A stretch of 31,193 nucleotides of DNA, taken from the NCBI RefSeq assembly GCF_004359215.1, contig NC_090615.1, positions 4,923,219-4,954,411 on the forward strand. Reading direction: 5' to 3'. The DNA comes from Bremia lactucae (Eukaryota; Oomycota; Peronosporomycetes; Peronosporales; Peronosporaceae). Positions 21,481 to 30,865 of this stretch are shown here, piece after piece (within the stretch, counting starts at the first letter, position 1; each line of letters starts with the position of its first letter). Below the pieces are notes generated by a model. The model saw only the letters and a list, made by a program, of their open reading frames with translations, was not told the origin of the DNA and made no database searches. Made by a program: the position numbers and the translations under genes.

Positions 21481-21721
21481 CATAAACTCCGAACATAACT
21501 GGCCTTTGGCCTTAAGCTTGTTGAAATCGAAACGAAGCTTCCATTCGAAACGAACATCAGCCAAGTACATCTTCAGACTCTTATATACACCAGATGTTGC
21601 GGAGGCGGCGCGCTGGATGGACCCAGTTCTCAATGAAGCGTCGTTTTCGCTTTTTAATTCGTTTGGATACAGAACGTTCGGAATTTACCTCATTGAGGTC
21701 TACGAAGCACAACGGGCCTGA

Positions 21722-22105
21722 TCACACAAACGCGTCAGATACTGACCTAGTGTCATTACCTTCGGCGTAAGGCATCGCTTATGAAGAGCTTCGCGAGCAG
21801 CGATTTCCTCCGACATTTTCGCCTTTGATCCGGAGGTCCAAATGGTTAAGCTGCGACCCTTAATCTCTTTGAGACACCCTTATACACTAAGTGGAGTAAA
21901 TCGGTATTCACCATGAGACTTTGCTTTCGCTAGATCTGCAGCTCGACGACGAGGTTAAACTTCTATGAGGATTGCCCGATCTTGCTCTTCCTCGAGTGGA
22001 TTCGGGATGATATTGGACTTGGGGACCGGCGTCCGGTGCAATCTAGCTAAAACGTCCGCGGTACCACGTTCTAGGAACGGATTTGGAGCCCAGCGAGACT
22101 CGTCT
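21722..22105. other. Non-coding tail of the old retroelement before its 3' LTR
   Basis: No recognisable gene. A clear polypurine tract just before the LTR was not found, probably lost by mutation. Confidence 0.45.
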
Positions 22106-22454
22106 ACACGCCGACAAATACAAATCTGGCGCCCGAAACCTATTTTAATTTTAGCTAGGGTAAGGTTTTGATTTAAATAAGTCAATAAAGATCAGTTCCC
22201 CTTTTGATCTTAAAGCGCCGAGTGCCTTCATCAGGCTTGCGCATTGATCTGTGAAAGACAGAAGCCTTTTTAAGGCACATACTATCGGGCACTAGCTGCA
22301 ACTTGGTTTAAAAATTTATTGAAGTAGGGTTCACTAAGCTTTATTAGCTTGTGCGACTCATTGAGTTATTATACCTGTGAATTCTATAGAGCTTAGTGAC
22401 ATTTTGAGTCAATAAGTCTTCCTCTGTTTTGCGGAGCAAGGTAGCTCCGCTACA
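22106..22454 (+). repeat. 3' LTR of the old Ty3/Gypsy element
   Basis: A diverged copy of the 5' LTR at 13541-14357 without the nested insertion, ending at the same GGTAGCTCCGCTACA. The visible differences suggest an insertion that is not recent. Confidence 0.85.
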
Positions 22455-23245
22455 ATATTTATTTTGTCAATGGGTTGCCAAACGTGATAAGGTCTTACGG
22501 GCTTAGCTTTACAGTCTCTTTCAAATACTATGTGTCAAGATATGTTTTCTTAATAATAAAGTTGGTAGCTTGCATGGAACGCACTACTCCTTGTATTACG
22601 TCTAATGTGATTACGAGCCCAAGTCACGCTGACTGAGGACCAAGAAACAACATGTCCCTACCGGTGGATGATGTATTCGTTAATGTATTACCTAGAGAGT
22701 ACTCTTCGCTTTGACACGTCTAGCTTTATGCTAGACGCGCCATGTTAGCCGTGTAGCCAAGGATAAGAAGTACAAAGACTTCTAACGGGACCGTCGCAGG
22801 ATTTTGGCGACTGACAAGTTGTCGGTGCTCGAACGAAATTTAACATTTACAAGTCAAAAGGACTCGTTACCAAACATTATGGTAAGTTAAGGTTGCAGAG
22901 ACCACCCGACAAAATTCGAAGTGACAGCATGTGTAGCCAAATTGTGGCACAAAATCTATACGCATACCCCTTTATAAAGCAGTGTAGGCCGTTTTAGTCC
23001 CTGAGATGATATGCGTAAGATCTTAAAAATTAAAATGATTATTATGGCCTTCAATATTGTCTCTAATCGAGAATTTACGGAAATATATTGTCCTTACGTT
23101 AAGCACAGATAGACTAAGCTAGAATTAAAAATCAGAATCAAAAAAACTAAAAGAAAAATCAGATTAAAAAAGATGAGCTGTAGAATATCTTAGCCAAAGC
23201 CGAGTAGGTGTCGTAACGCACTTGTAGACTTCAAGCAAAGTAATT
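22455..23245. other. Intergenic region upstream of the hydroxyacid oxidase
   Basis: No gene recognised. The 150 bases before the start codon are AT-rich (repeated AAAATCAGA-like units near 23130-23170). A weak 7-bp inverted repeat lies at 22717-22737. Confidence 0.5.
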
Positions 23246-24515
23246 ATGGTTAAGATTGTGCCTGGTAGCGATGGTACGCCGCTAAACTTGCTCGAGTTCG
23301 AGGAATACGCAAAGGAATACCTGCCTAAGAATGCCTTTGACTATTACGCTTCGGGCGCAGATGATATGGTGACGCTCAAGGAGAATCGTGAGGCTTTTAA
23401 GCGGCTAGTATTGCATCCTCGCGTGCTTCGCGATGTGTCCAATATGGACATTACTACAACATTGTTAGGCCACCACGTCAGCTCTCCAGTCTGTGTTGCG
23501 CCCACGGCCATGCACCGCATGGCTCACCCGGATGGTGAGATCGCCAGCTCGACAGCCACGGCTAAGGCCGATACCTGCTATATTCTCAGTACCATCTCCA
23601 CCACCACCCTTGAGGCTGTAGGCAAAGCTAATAGCCGCGCCAATCCGCACGCGTTGCGCTGGTTTCAACTATATGTGTTTAAAGACCGCGAACTTACGCG
23701 CAGTCTTGTCCAGCGTGCTGAATGTGCTGGCTACAAGGCCATTGTGCTAACGGTCGACACGCCCATGCTGGGCCATCGCGAGGCAGACGTACGAAACCAC
23801 TTTAGCCTTCCTGACCACCTTACTACGGCTAACTTTTCTCAAGTGGGTGGTGAGCACGAACATGGTATTAAAAGTCTTAAAGACTCCGGGCTCGCTCACT
23901 ACGTCAGTGAGCTCTTTGACCTCACACTTAACTGGAATGACGTCAAGTGGCTTAAAAGCATTACTTCATTGCCCATTGTCGTTAAAGGCATTCTCAGCCC
24001 TGAAGATGCAAAGATCGCAGTGGAATTGGGCTGTGAAGGTATTCTAGTGTCTAACCACGGTGCCAGACAGCTCGATGGCGTGGCTGCGACCATTGATGCG
24101 CTGCCTGCCATTGTTAAAGCAGTCAACAGTCGCGCCGAAGTATACCTAGATGGTGGCATTCGTCGCGGTACAGATGTCTTTAAAGCTCTGGCGCTGGGCG
24201 CTCGTGCTGTCTTTGTTGGTCGTCCAGTCCTGTTTGGTCTGGCCCACAGTGTACGTTCACAATTTTCAATACTAATTTTACTTGGACCTCATACTATGTC
24301 ACTAGGGCGAGGCAGGTGTTTCGAACGTTCTTCGCATCATCAACGATGAACTGAAACATACCATGCTTTTCTCCGGTACTGCAACGCTCACTGATATTAG
24401 GTACCTCGAGCTTTACGAATTACTTTACCTGATATATTGAAGGATTTAATATTTTATGTCATTCAGCCCAGCCTACGTGCGTCGCGAATTACCAGCGCTA
24501 CAGTCTTCGCTGTAA
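23246..24515 (+). CDS. FMN-dependent 2-hydroxyacid oxidase (glycolate oxidase family)
   Basis: Inferred exons are 23246-24250, 24306-24400 and 24467-24515, with introns of 55 and 66 bp (GT-AG, the first with ACTAAT), giving 382 residues. The family oxidises 2-hydroxyacids such as glycolate or lactate to 2-oxoacids with FMN and oxygen, usually in peroxisomes. Expected residues are present by comparison with spinach glycolate oxidase: Tyr33 (YYASG), Tyr143 (QLY), Asp171 and Arg178 (VDTPMLGHR), Lys247 (VVKG), His271 and Arg274 (SNHGARQLDG). The FMN-phosphate segment DGGIRRGTDVFKALALGA and VGRP are also present. The substrate-pocket Trp108 of spinach is Ile117 here, which may shift preference away from glycolate. 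The C-terminus SSL could be a weak type 1 peroxisomal signal. Unspliced reading would lose the conserved end (GEAGVSNVLRIINDEL). Confidence 0.94.
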
Positions 24516-24553
24516 ACGGTATTCAATGCCTGCTGGCTTTGGGTTTGTTGAGG

Positions 24554-24628
24554 AAGTTTTGGCGCATAAATACCAATTCTACAAATAAAAAATAAAACTT
24601 TATTAATTAAGCCTAAAGTTTTGGCGCA
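24554..24628 (+). repeat. 13-bp direct repeat AAGTTTTGGCGCA (two copies)
   Basis: Identical copies at 24554-24566 and 24616-24628, just behind the oxidase gene. The core TTTTGGCGC resembles an E2F-type site, but there is no evidence of function. Confidence 0.6.
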
Positions 24629-24660
24629 CTAACACTATTTTCAGCAAGTGAGTTGAAGAA

Positions 24661-24771
24661 CTTGAAGATGCAACAATGACAGGTGCTATTCGGTGTGAAG
24701 GGATCCTCATGTCAAACTATGGCGCTCGGCAATGAGCTGGAGTCGCAGCTTCCGTCGACGCGTTCAATTGG
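24661..24771 (+). pseudogene. Remnant of a second hydroxyacid oxidase gene
   Basis: Read in frame from 24661, this encodes LEDATMTGAIRCEGILMSNY, then GARQ, a stop (TGA), and AGVAASVDAFN. It aligns with the active-site segment of the upstream oxidase (PEDAKIAVELGCEGILVSNH, then GARQLDGVAATIDAL). The catalytic His is Tyr here. No other part of the gene was seen, so it is a short, old scrap of a tandem copy, since the bases have diverged considerably. Confidence 0.85.
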
Positions 24772-24782
24772 TCTTTTGGTCT

Positions 24783-24841
24783 CCGGACAATGGCCGTGCT
24801 GCAGTTACGTCTACCGGACAATGGCCGTGCTGCAGTTACGT
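24783..24841 (+). repeat. 28-bp direct repeat, two copies at 31-bp spacing
   Basis: Identical copies at 24783-24810 and 24814-24841, each starting CCGGACAATGG and ending CAGTTACGT. Confidence 0.95.
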
Positions 24842-24848
24842 ATTTAAC

Positions 24849-24954
24849 ATTAGTCGACCCAAAAAAGGAGCGCGAGCCCTAAAGTAGCCTTTAAAAGGAG
24901 CGCGAGCCCTAAAGTAGCCTTTAGGGCTCGCGCTCCTTTTTTGGGTCGACTAAT
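24849..24954. repeat. Perfect 36-bp inverted repeat enclosing a 30-bp tandem duplication
   Basis: Arms 24849-24884 and 24919-24954 are exact reverse complements with a 34-base spacer. Units 24863-24892 and 24893-24922 are an exact 30-bp tandem duplication that overlaps the left arm and spacer. The structure would form a long hairpin or cruciform. Confidence 0.95.
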
Positions 24955-25269
24955 ACTGTTCGACCTAGTTCCGGCATACATAATTATCCTTCACAAACTT
25001 AGAGATTCTTCGAGATATTGAAATTATTCCCCGAAACTCCGTCTTACTTGTTCCGAGGACTGGGTATTCACAATTAGTTCGAAAGCCTTTGAACCTGCTT
25101 TTCTGCTCGATGCAACCGGCCGAAAGTAAAATTTGCAAGAAGAAGGACGAAAACGCCAGCTATGTATATGTGAATTAGTTCTAACTGTTGTATACGTTAT
25201 AGCGTCTACACACACCGACTTTCAAAAGAAGATAAAAAGTAAATTCGTAAAGTTCGAATTACACTGCCA
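24955..25269. other. Short intergenic region
   Basis: No gene recognised between the palindrome and the stop codon of the acidic protein. Confidence 0.5.
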
Positions 25270-27387
25270 CTAATTCCCGTCATCATCAGAATCGTCATCC
25301 TCCTCGACTTGGACCGTTTTTGACGACTTTTTCAGCTTCTTTGCCGGAACAGTGTCATCTTCCTCATCCGGAACTTCCTCCGTCTTTGCCTTTTTCGAAA
25401 TCTTCTTCGATGGGACCTCTGCTTCATCCTCGCTTTTCGTCCCCTGGTCGGACGAATCCCCAGTCTGCGACTGTTTAGAAGTCTTCGATGTTTTTTTATC
25501 CGAGGAAGATTGTTCTTTTCCTTTTTTATCACTCTCCCCTGCTGCCTTAGACTTCTTCGATGACTTTGCTGGTTTTTTTGCCGCCTTATCAGAAGTATCC
25601 TCCTCCTCCTCTTCTTCAGCCTCACCGTCTTCTGCATCACCAACTTCCAACTCCTTCTCTAAGTCAAGCAACTCCAGATCTTCGCCAATTTCCTCCTCAA
25701 TTTCAGCCTCCGCTTTTTCTTCCTTAGCAGCCAACTCGGCTTTGATAGCATCTTCAATTTCTGATTCGTCACTGTCCTTCAATGCTTCTACTAATTCTAC
25801 AGAAGCTTTGGCATCCTCACCCTCTGCCACCTTCATCGCTGCCTCAGCCTCTCCAATTTCCTTCTCAACATCTGCTTCGTCAACCACCGACAGTCGTCGA
25901 AGATGACGTCGAGCTTCATCATCCTCATCCTCTTCCTCATCTTCATCTTCATCGTCATCGTCATCCTTCTCCTGGACTTCATCCGTGTGAGTCGGCACTT
26001 TTTTCTTCGAAACTGCTACATCCGAGGTTATCTTTGTTTGTTTCAGACTATCTTTTGAACCTTTTGTCTCGCTGTCATCACTGACATCGTCGTTTTCAGC
26101 GTCATACAATTCCTCCAGCTCATTCTCCATCTGATACTCTGCTATGCCTTTGTCCAACTCTTCTGCCTCTTTAGCCTTCACTTCCATTTCCTTAGCAACT
26201 AACTTAATTGCAATATCATCATCAATGGCTTCATCGTTGCTACCCGTTGCATCAATTTGCAGCAGTTTCTTGGCTTCAGCTGCTAATATTTTCGCCTCCT
26301 TCTTCAACTTCTTATCGTCCCGAATATTTTGCTCAGCCAGCTTCAACTCCTCCTGCGTCAGACGTCGACGGAAACGAATACGACCGCCTTCTTCCTCGTC
26401 TTCATCGTCACTTTCATCCGTCTTTTCCTCAGCGACTTGTTTTACCTTAGAGGTCGACGACTCAGTCTCTTCGTCAACGCTATCGTCGTCATCTTCGACT
26501 TCAAGCAATGTCTCCAGATCGTGCTCCACCTGAGTCTCTGCATTATCTTCGTCGGTCTTTTCAGCCTCTTCGGCTTCCTCTTCTACCTCTTCAGCAACCA
26601 TCTTAACAACCATATCCTCGTCAATGTCCTTCTCGTTGCTAGCCATTATATCGGCTTTAAGCTTTTCTAAAGCTTCATTTTCTACTTTTTTTGCTTCCTT
26701 TTCCAGTTTTTTGTCCTTCCGAATAGCATCTTCAGTCACTTTTAAATCCACCAACGCGAGAAGTAGACGGTGTCGACGACGAGCAACTTCTTCCTCTTCA
26801 GAATCGTCATCACTGTCCTGGATTTCTTTACTACCCTGCTCCTTTTTAGAGGTCGAAGACTTGGGAGTTGTTTTTTTCTTTGGAGTCGCATCGTCCTTCT
26901 CCTTCTTGGTCTCGTCCTTCTTGTCCTCGCTGTCCTCGTCGACGGAGTCAAACAAACTCTCAAGCTCCTTCTCCACCTCATTCTCCTCAATTTCCTCGTC
27001 CATCTTTTCTACCTCTTCAGCCTCCTCTTCGACCTCCTCAGCAGCCAACTTAGCTGCGATGTCCTTGTCAAGGTCTTTGTCGTTATTTGACATCACATCT
27101 TTTTTTAGCTTTTTCAAAGCTTCGTTCTCCAGATGCTTCGCCGTTTTTATAGCCTCCTGGTCCTGAAGAACATTTTTCTCCGCCAAATCCAATTCTGCCA
27201 ATGACAAACGTCGAAGGCGAATGTTGCTGCTCGACTCAGACCGTGTAAGCATGCGCCTCTTGTCATACACGTGGGGTTCCTTGGTACCAAAAGAGCGGAT
27301 AAGCGCATTAGGGGTATCGGAAGCCGCGTATGCATGTGCCACAGTCGTGAAAGCCGACGCCAGCGTAAGAAATTGGGCAACCTTCAT
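25270..27387 (-). CDS. Secreted acidic protein with four related modules
   Basis: This intron-less 705-residue protein starts with a clear signal peptide (MKVAQFLTLASAFTTVAHA, cleavage near 19-22), so it is probably secreted. The rest is very rich in Glu, Asp, Lys, Ser and Ala and is predicted to be helical or disordered. Four modules can be aligned, opening near residues 57 (IRLRRLSLAEL), 203 (RRRHRLLLALVDL), 336 (RIRFRRRLTQEEL) and 493 (RRHLRRLSVVDEA). In each, helical KEAKK/ENEAL-type sequence and an EEVEEEAEE-type acidic helix follow, then an acidic linker leading to the next arginine cluster. Residues 600-705 form a Lys/Ser tail alternating with acidic runs. An exact RxLR occurs only at 494-497, too far from the signal peptide for a classical RxLR effector. 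I do not recognise the family. The gene stands alone, pointing toward the palindrome. ATTGG (CCAAT on the gene strand) lies upstream at 27439-27443. Confidence 0.88.
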   Translation of the reverse strand: MKVAQFLTLASAFTTVAHAYAASDTPNALIRSFGTKEPHVYDKRRMLTRSESSSNIRLRRLSLAELDLAEKNVLQDQEAIKTAKHLENEALKKLKKDVMSNNDKDLDKDIAAKLAAEEVEEEAEEVEKMDEEIEENEVEKELESLFDSVDEDSEDKKDETKKEKDDATPKKKTTPKSSTSKKEQGSKEIQDSDDDSEEEEVARRRHRLLLALVDLKVTEDAIRKDKKLEKEAKKVENEALEKLKADIMASNEKDIDEDMVVKMVAEEVEEEAEEAEKTDEDNAETQVEHDLETLLEVEDDDDSVDEETESSTSKVKQVAEEKTDESDDEDEEEGGRIRFRRRLTQEELKLAEQNIRDDKKLKKEAKILAAEAKKLLQIDATGSNDEAIDDDIAIKLVAKEMEVKAKEAEELDKGIAEYQMENELEELYDAENDDVSDDSETKGSKDSLKQTKITSDVAVSKKKVPTHTDEVQEKDDDDDEDEDEEEDEDDEARRHLRRLSVVDEADVEKEIGEAEAAMKVAEGEDAKASVELVEALKDSDESEIEDAIKAELAAKEEKAEAEIEEEIGEDLELLDLEKELEVGDAEDGEAEEEEEEDTSDKAAKKPAKSSKKSKAAGESDKKGKEQSSSDKKTSKTSKQSQTGDSSDQGTKSEDEAEVPSKKISKKAKTEEVPDEEDDTVPAKKLKKSSKTVQVEEDDDSDDDGN

Positions 27388-28289
27388 GTCAATTGATGTC
27401 TACGGAAGAAGCCAAAGTGGAATTCGTTGCAGAATGTAATTGGCTGGCTATCCCACCTGTCGTCTGTTTACTCAAGTGACACAAAATGGTGTAACTATAG
27501 ACAATTGATGAAGAATGATTGGTGATATGGGCTAAACGGGTGCCAATAAGGAAAAGAAAAATTCAACAACTGTCTTCAAATGAAATCCGAGATAAACACA
27601 ATTCCGTCATAAGACGTGGGAGAAGATCGCCACATCGCAATTACATACAAATTGGACTATTAAATTATTTTTCCAATTGCTTCCTTCGGTAAATAGGGCA
27701 TCCAATCATTGTGAGGTAGTGAAGGGAGAGAGGCAGGATTTTTTGGAGCCATCAATAAACCATGTACTACCGGGACAGAAACCCCGCAAGGCAATACAAA
27801 AACTGCTTGTTGTGTATACAGCTTGTCTTACGTATCATACACATGGCATGGGCTTCTTTCTGACTAATTTCAATGCGAGACTGCAGACCTTCAAGTACCT
27901 AATTCCATGATATGTGGCATCGTGGTTTTATCTGATCAACGAATTTTTTTATTAGCATATCAAGGATGATACTTCGGCATACAGATGCTGAGTCATGCCA
28001 AAGTTAATTTTGGGACTTGCTATTTCCACACACAAGTTGCTATTTCCACCCAGCAATGGTGAAAATAACAAGTCGTGATTGTATTTGGTTTTACCATTCT
28101 TAAGTGCCTGTATGAATTTATCACACGAATCGTGTAAATGAAAGTTCACGAGCCACTTCATCTCCCAGAGATCAAGGACAAGCGCTGAAAACACGCGGCA
28201 ACTGGAGAAACGCTTTGCGTATCTCTGGACCTCCGCACATACGCTTTTGCCAACGAATTCGACACATGATATACGCTCCTCCGTTTCTA
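27388..28289. other. Intergenic region upstream of the acidic protein
   Basis: ATTGG motifs at 27439-27443 and 27518-27522 may be CCAAT boxes for the minus-strand gene. Open frames at 27677-27910 (plus) and 27952-28377 (minus) lack a normal ATG start and resemble nothing known, so neither is called a gene. Confidence 0.45.
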
Positions 28290-28577
28290 GATCGAACGAT
28301 GTTAAGAATTGATATAAGACTTGGGCAGCAGTGCCTCTATGATGCAGCTTGCTCGCTCGAGCGCGCACAGCTTCCACAATCAGTACTAAACTTCATTTGT
28401 GAAAAGTGTGGAGGACTTGTCGTGCCTAGCGTGTCAGCGGACGTGCGTGTGTTGCCGCAGTCCCAAAACTCGCCACTAAATTGACTACTGGTAAAGCAGC
28501 AACGCCGTGCACAGCTTCAAAAGGGCTTTATTAAATGGACCACGTTTGGTGCGAAAGACGCTTTCGACAATGCTGGT
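28290..28577 (+). pseudogene. Possible broken Rpr2/Rpp21/Snm1-like zinc-ribbon gene
   Basis: From an ATG at 28299 the frame reads through SLERAQLPQSVLNFICEKCG, then GLVVPSVSADVRVLPQSQNS. A stop interrupts it (TGA, 28482-28484), and it continues in the same frame with LLVKQQRRAQLQKG. The CxxC followed by a LVVPxxSxxVR stretch recalls the RNase P/MRP subunit family Rpr2/Rpp21/Snm1, where the first zinc-ligand pair precedes a LxPGxxxxVR segment. The second CxxC pair was not found. A GTACGT near 28576 and TTTGACAG near 28622 could mark an intron. The stop suggests a pseudogene, and the family call is tentative. Confidence 0.35.
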
Positions 28578-29169
28578 ACGTTTTTCATGGATACTTAGTT
28601 GAATGCTGTGTGTGTTTGACAGATGCTAATGTGATATTCTTCCATAGAGGATAAACTGCCGTCGGTGTCAGCATACATCTGATCGACCGGGTGCGTCAAA
28701 TGGATACAAGATTAAGAGTACGAGGGGAGTGCGAGAAACATGAAAGACAGAAGCTGTGAGGGCCGTACATACGATGAATGACAAGGATAATAGCAAAGCT
28801 TCTGCGGCTATTCTAATTGAGGGGGAGCCCGTTCTAACGAGTTTGTTTGCAATGACCTTAGCTACTTAAAAACTTTCTCTGTACCCTTGTGTTCGTGAAG
28901 TTTCGATGCACCTAACCTACACTGTAATCAGTGTAAGGTCAACTAGTACTTACCAATTTACTAATGAAATGTGCCCGTAACACCTGCCGTAGGCAAAACA
29001 GAATGGAGTGTAGAGCAACGCGGATAACAATTTCAAAATCACAACAATTTCCAGCCCGCTTTTTACTAAACTCCCAGCCCATAATTAAGGTGTCGCAGCT
29101 AAGCCCATAATTGTAGTGTCATAGTTAACATTTAAGGGGTGCCTTTCATGACATTTAAAGTTGCCCGAA
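28578..29169. other. Intergenic region before the right-hand retroelement
   Basis: No gene recognised. A small inverted repeat (ACACTG TAAT CAGTGT) lies near 28920-28935. Confidence 0.45.
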
Positions 29170-29700
29170 TGTTACACAGTCCCCGTTAAGTACACTTGGT
29201 GTTCTTAAGGGGATGTTCAATTACTAAATTATAGTAATTAGACCCAGCATTCGGGTGTGGTGCACATTTGTGACCAACCCTTGTGTATGTGATGCACATG
29301 GGTGCATTCACATTAGGAGGGATGACGCCCAGCGTCATCCTGATGACGCTAGCGTCATCCGTTACGCGAGGTATCTAGAAAGATACGCTCGCAATACATA
29401 TTAAGTGTTATCTATAAAGATGACATTTTAATTGGTAATAATAGGTATTTATATTTAATTCTATTAAATATAAATCGGTCTGAAAACTACTTCTACTTGG
29501 TAAGTGCGCACGAGGAGACGGATTACCGCTCCCGTGACGACACTTGACCAGAGTACTTAGTGTGTTGGGTGAGGTCGCTTGCGCGCCCACCACAACTACC
29601 TCACTGCACGCAAGAGAAGCAGGTGAAACCGCTTCCTCGCTGTGCTAGGGTGTGTGCTAAGTAGAGCGTGGCCGCATTACGACGTGCCCGCCTACATGGG
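29170..29700 (+). repeat. Probable 5' LTR and leader (edges uncertain)
   Basis: The region begins TGTTACACAGTCCCCG and lies directly before the gag. It contains no gene and carries two hairpins, as LTR control regions often do. The second LTR is outside the window, so neither edge can be confirmed. Confidence 0.5.
29320..29359. repeat. Two consecutive hairpins in the LTR-like region
   Basis: GGATGACGC at 29320-29328 pairs with GCGTCATCC at 29332-29340 around CCA. Directly after it, 29342-29359 is a perfect 18-bp palindrome built from the same GATGACGC unit. Confidence 0.9.
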
Positions 29701-29789
29701 GTAGCACTAGAAATCCTTCCCACGAACCGCATCTCTGCGTTTGTACGTGAGGATGAGCCTCAATATTGATTGGGCTCATTTTCCCCACC

Positions 29790-30674
29790 TCTCCGAACAT
29801 AATCGGGAGGTGGCAGGGCTTATGGCGCAGGACTTGGTGAACAAGCCCTGGCCAGGCTCCTGGGTAGTCCGCCTGAGCAACATGTTGTTCAGTTGGAGCA
29901 GTTTGACGCATTCGTGCTCGGACAGCGGAGGGCCGCGTTCGAGGCATAGGGCCATGCTGCTGCGGAGTCCGTCACTCAGACTCAGGATGAGTTGAGGCAT
30001 GAGCAGGCTCGGAGCAAGGCTCTCAACAGGACTGTTGAGATGCTCTCCCGCATCAGCTGAGGCCCATTCGGATGGACCCGCCCAGTTCGATGGAACTGCG
30101 GCGAACACGATTGTCCACTGGCTTTTAGCCGTGGAGCAATGCGGTGTCGCCCAGCTCATCGAGGACGACAGCCGGATGGTGTCGTACGCTATGTCGCATC
30201 TGCGCGGTAAGGCCTCAGAGTGGGCTTACTCGGCGCTTATGGCGGACAGAAAAGCGTTCCCCTCATGGGCGATCTTTAAGGAAAAGATTCGCGCCATGTA
30301 CCAGCCGCCGAACAACGAAGTGTTGCTTCAGGCGCGCTTCTTTGGAGCGCGACAGGTGAAGCGATCTCTGCAAGAGTATGTGCAAGAGATGCGCTCGCTG
30401 TCGGCGTCCATTACCGTAGGTCCGATTCCGGCGCACATTAAGGTGCCCACGTTTATAAACGGATTACGGCATGGCCCATCGCGAAAAAGTGCCGTCGACG
30501 ATGGAAGAGGCAATCCAAATTGCCTTAGTTGAGGAGCAATCCTACAGCAGTGCCTCGGCGACAGCTTGGTATAAGCCGTCGGCCGAGACGACAGATGCCA
30601 CTCCTATGGAGTTGGGCAATGCAGACGTGGTTTGTTATAAATGCGGCAAGCGCGGCCATATGATGGCTCGCTGA
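29790..30674 (+). pseudogene. Defective gag of the right-hand Ty3/Gypsy element
   Basis: A helical N-terminal part (DELRHEQARSKAL, near 29980-30020) shifts frame near 30055 into the capsid-like domain: FDGTAANTIVHWLLAVEQCG at 30086-30145, LRGKASEWAY near 30200 and FKEKIRAMYQPPNNE near 30280. A second frame change near 30480 leads to VPSTMEEAIQIALVEEQSYS and a TPMELGNA linker. The zinc knuckle (from 30633, CYKCGKRGHMMAR) has its last cysteine codon replaced by TGA (30672-30674). Gag normally forms the particle shell; this copy cannot make a full product. Confidence 0.88.
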
Positions 30675-30865
30675 TATGCCAGGGTCTCTGCTGGGGCAAA
30701 GATGTCCAGCAAGAGGACTCCCTACCCAAAGGGCGATGGCACGAACCACCGTGCGAGACGCATGAGTTCTGCATCGACCACTGAGGGGTCGGGAAATGCA
30801 GGAGCGCAGTAGGGGCGGGATGCCCTACTGACGCGGACTCTGAAGCTACCCCTAAGTTCAGAGTT

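Larger units (their letters stand above)
13541..22454 (+). mobile_element. Old Ty3/Gypsy LTR retrotransposon with nested insertion and rearrangements
   Basis: Two diverged copies of one LTR (about 13541-14357, minus a nested insertion, and 22106-22454) bracket about 7.7 kb. The interior holds gag with a zinc knuckle, RT, RNase H, integrase pieces and a chromodomain, in the Ty3/Gypsy chromovirus order. All frames carry stops or shifts, so it is inactive. Two interior blocks read on the opposite strand (about 16740-18470 and 20600-21325). The LTR edges are set by alignment to each other and end in GCTACA. The left edge is uncertain by several bases and no outer target duplication was recognised. 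Confidence 0.88.

Noticed and set aside
25352..27166. Several long plus-strand frames rich in Ser, Phe and Leu opposite the acidic protein gene.
   Set aside because: They are antisense shadows of the repetitive Glu/Asp/Lys codons of the minus-strand gene.
27677..27910. Plus-strand 77-codon frame.
   Set aside because: No ATG at its start and no recognisable sequence.
27952..28377. Minus-strand 141-codon frame with ordinary-looking composition.
   Set aside because: It opens with GTG rather than ATG, overlaps the better-supported zinc-ribbon fragment on the other strand, and resembles no family I know.
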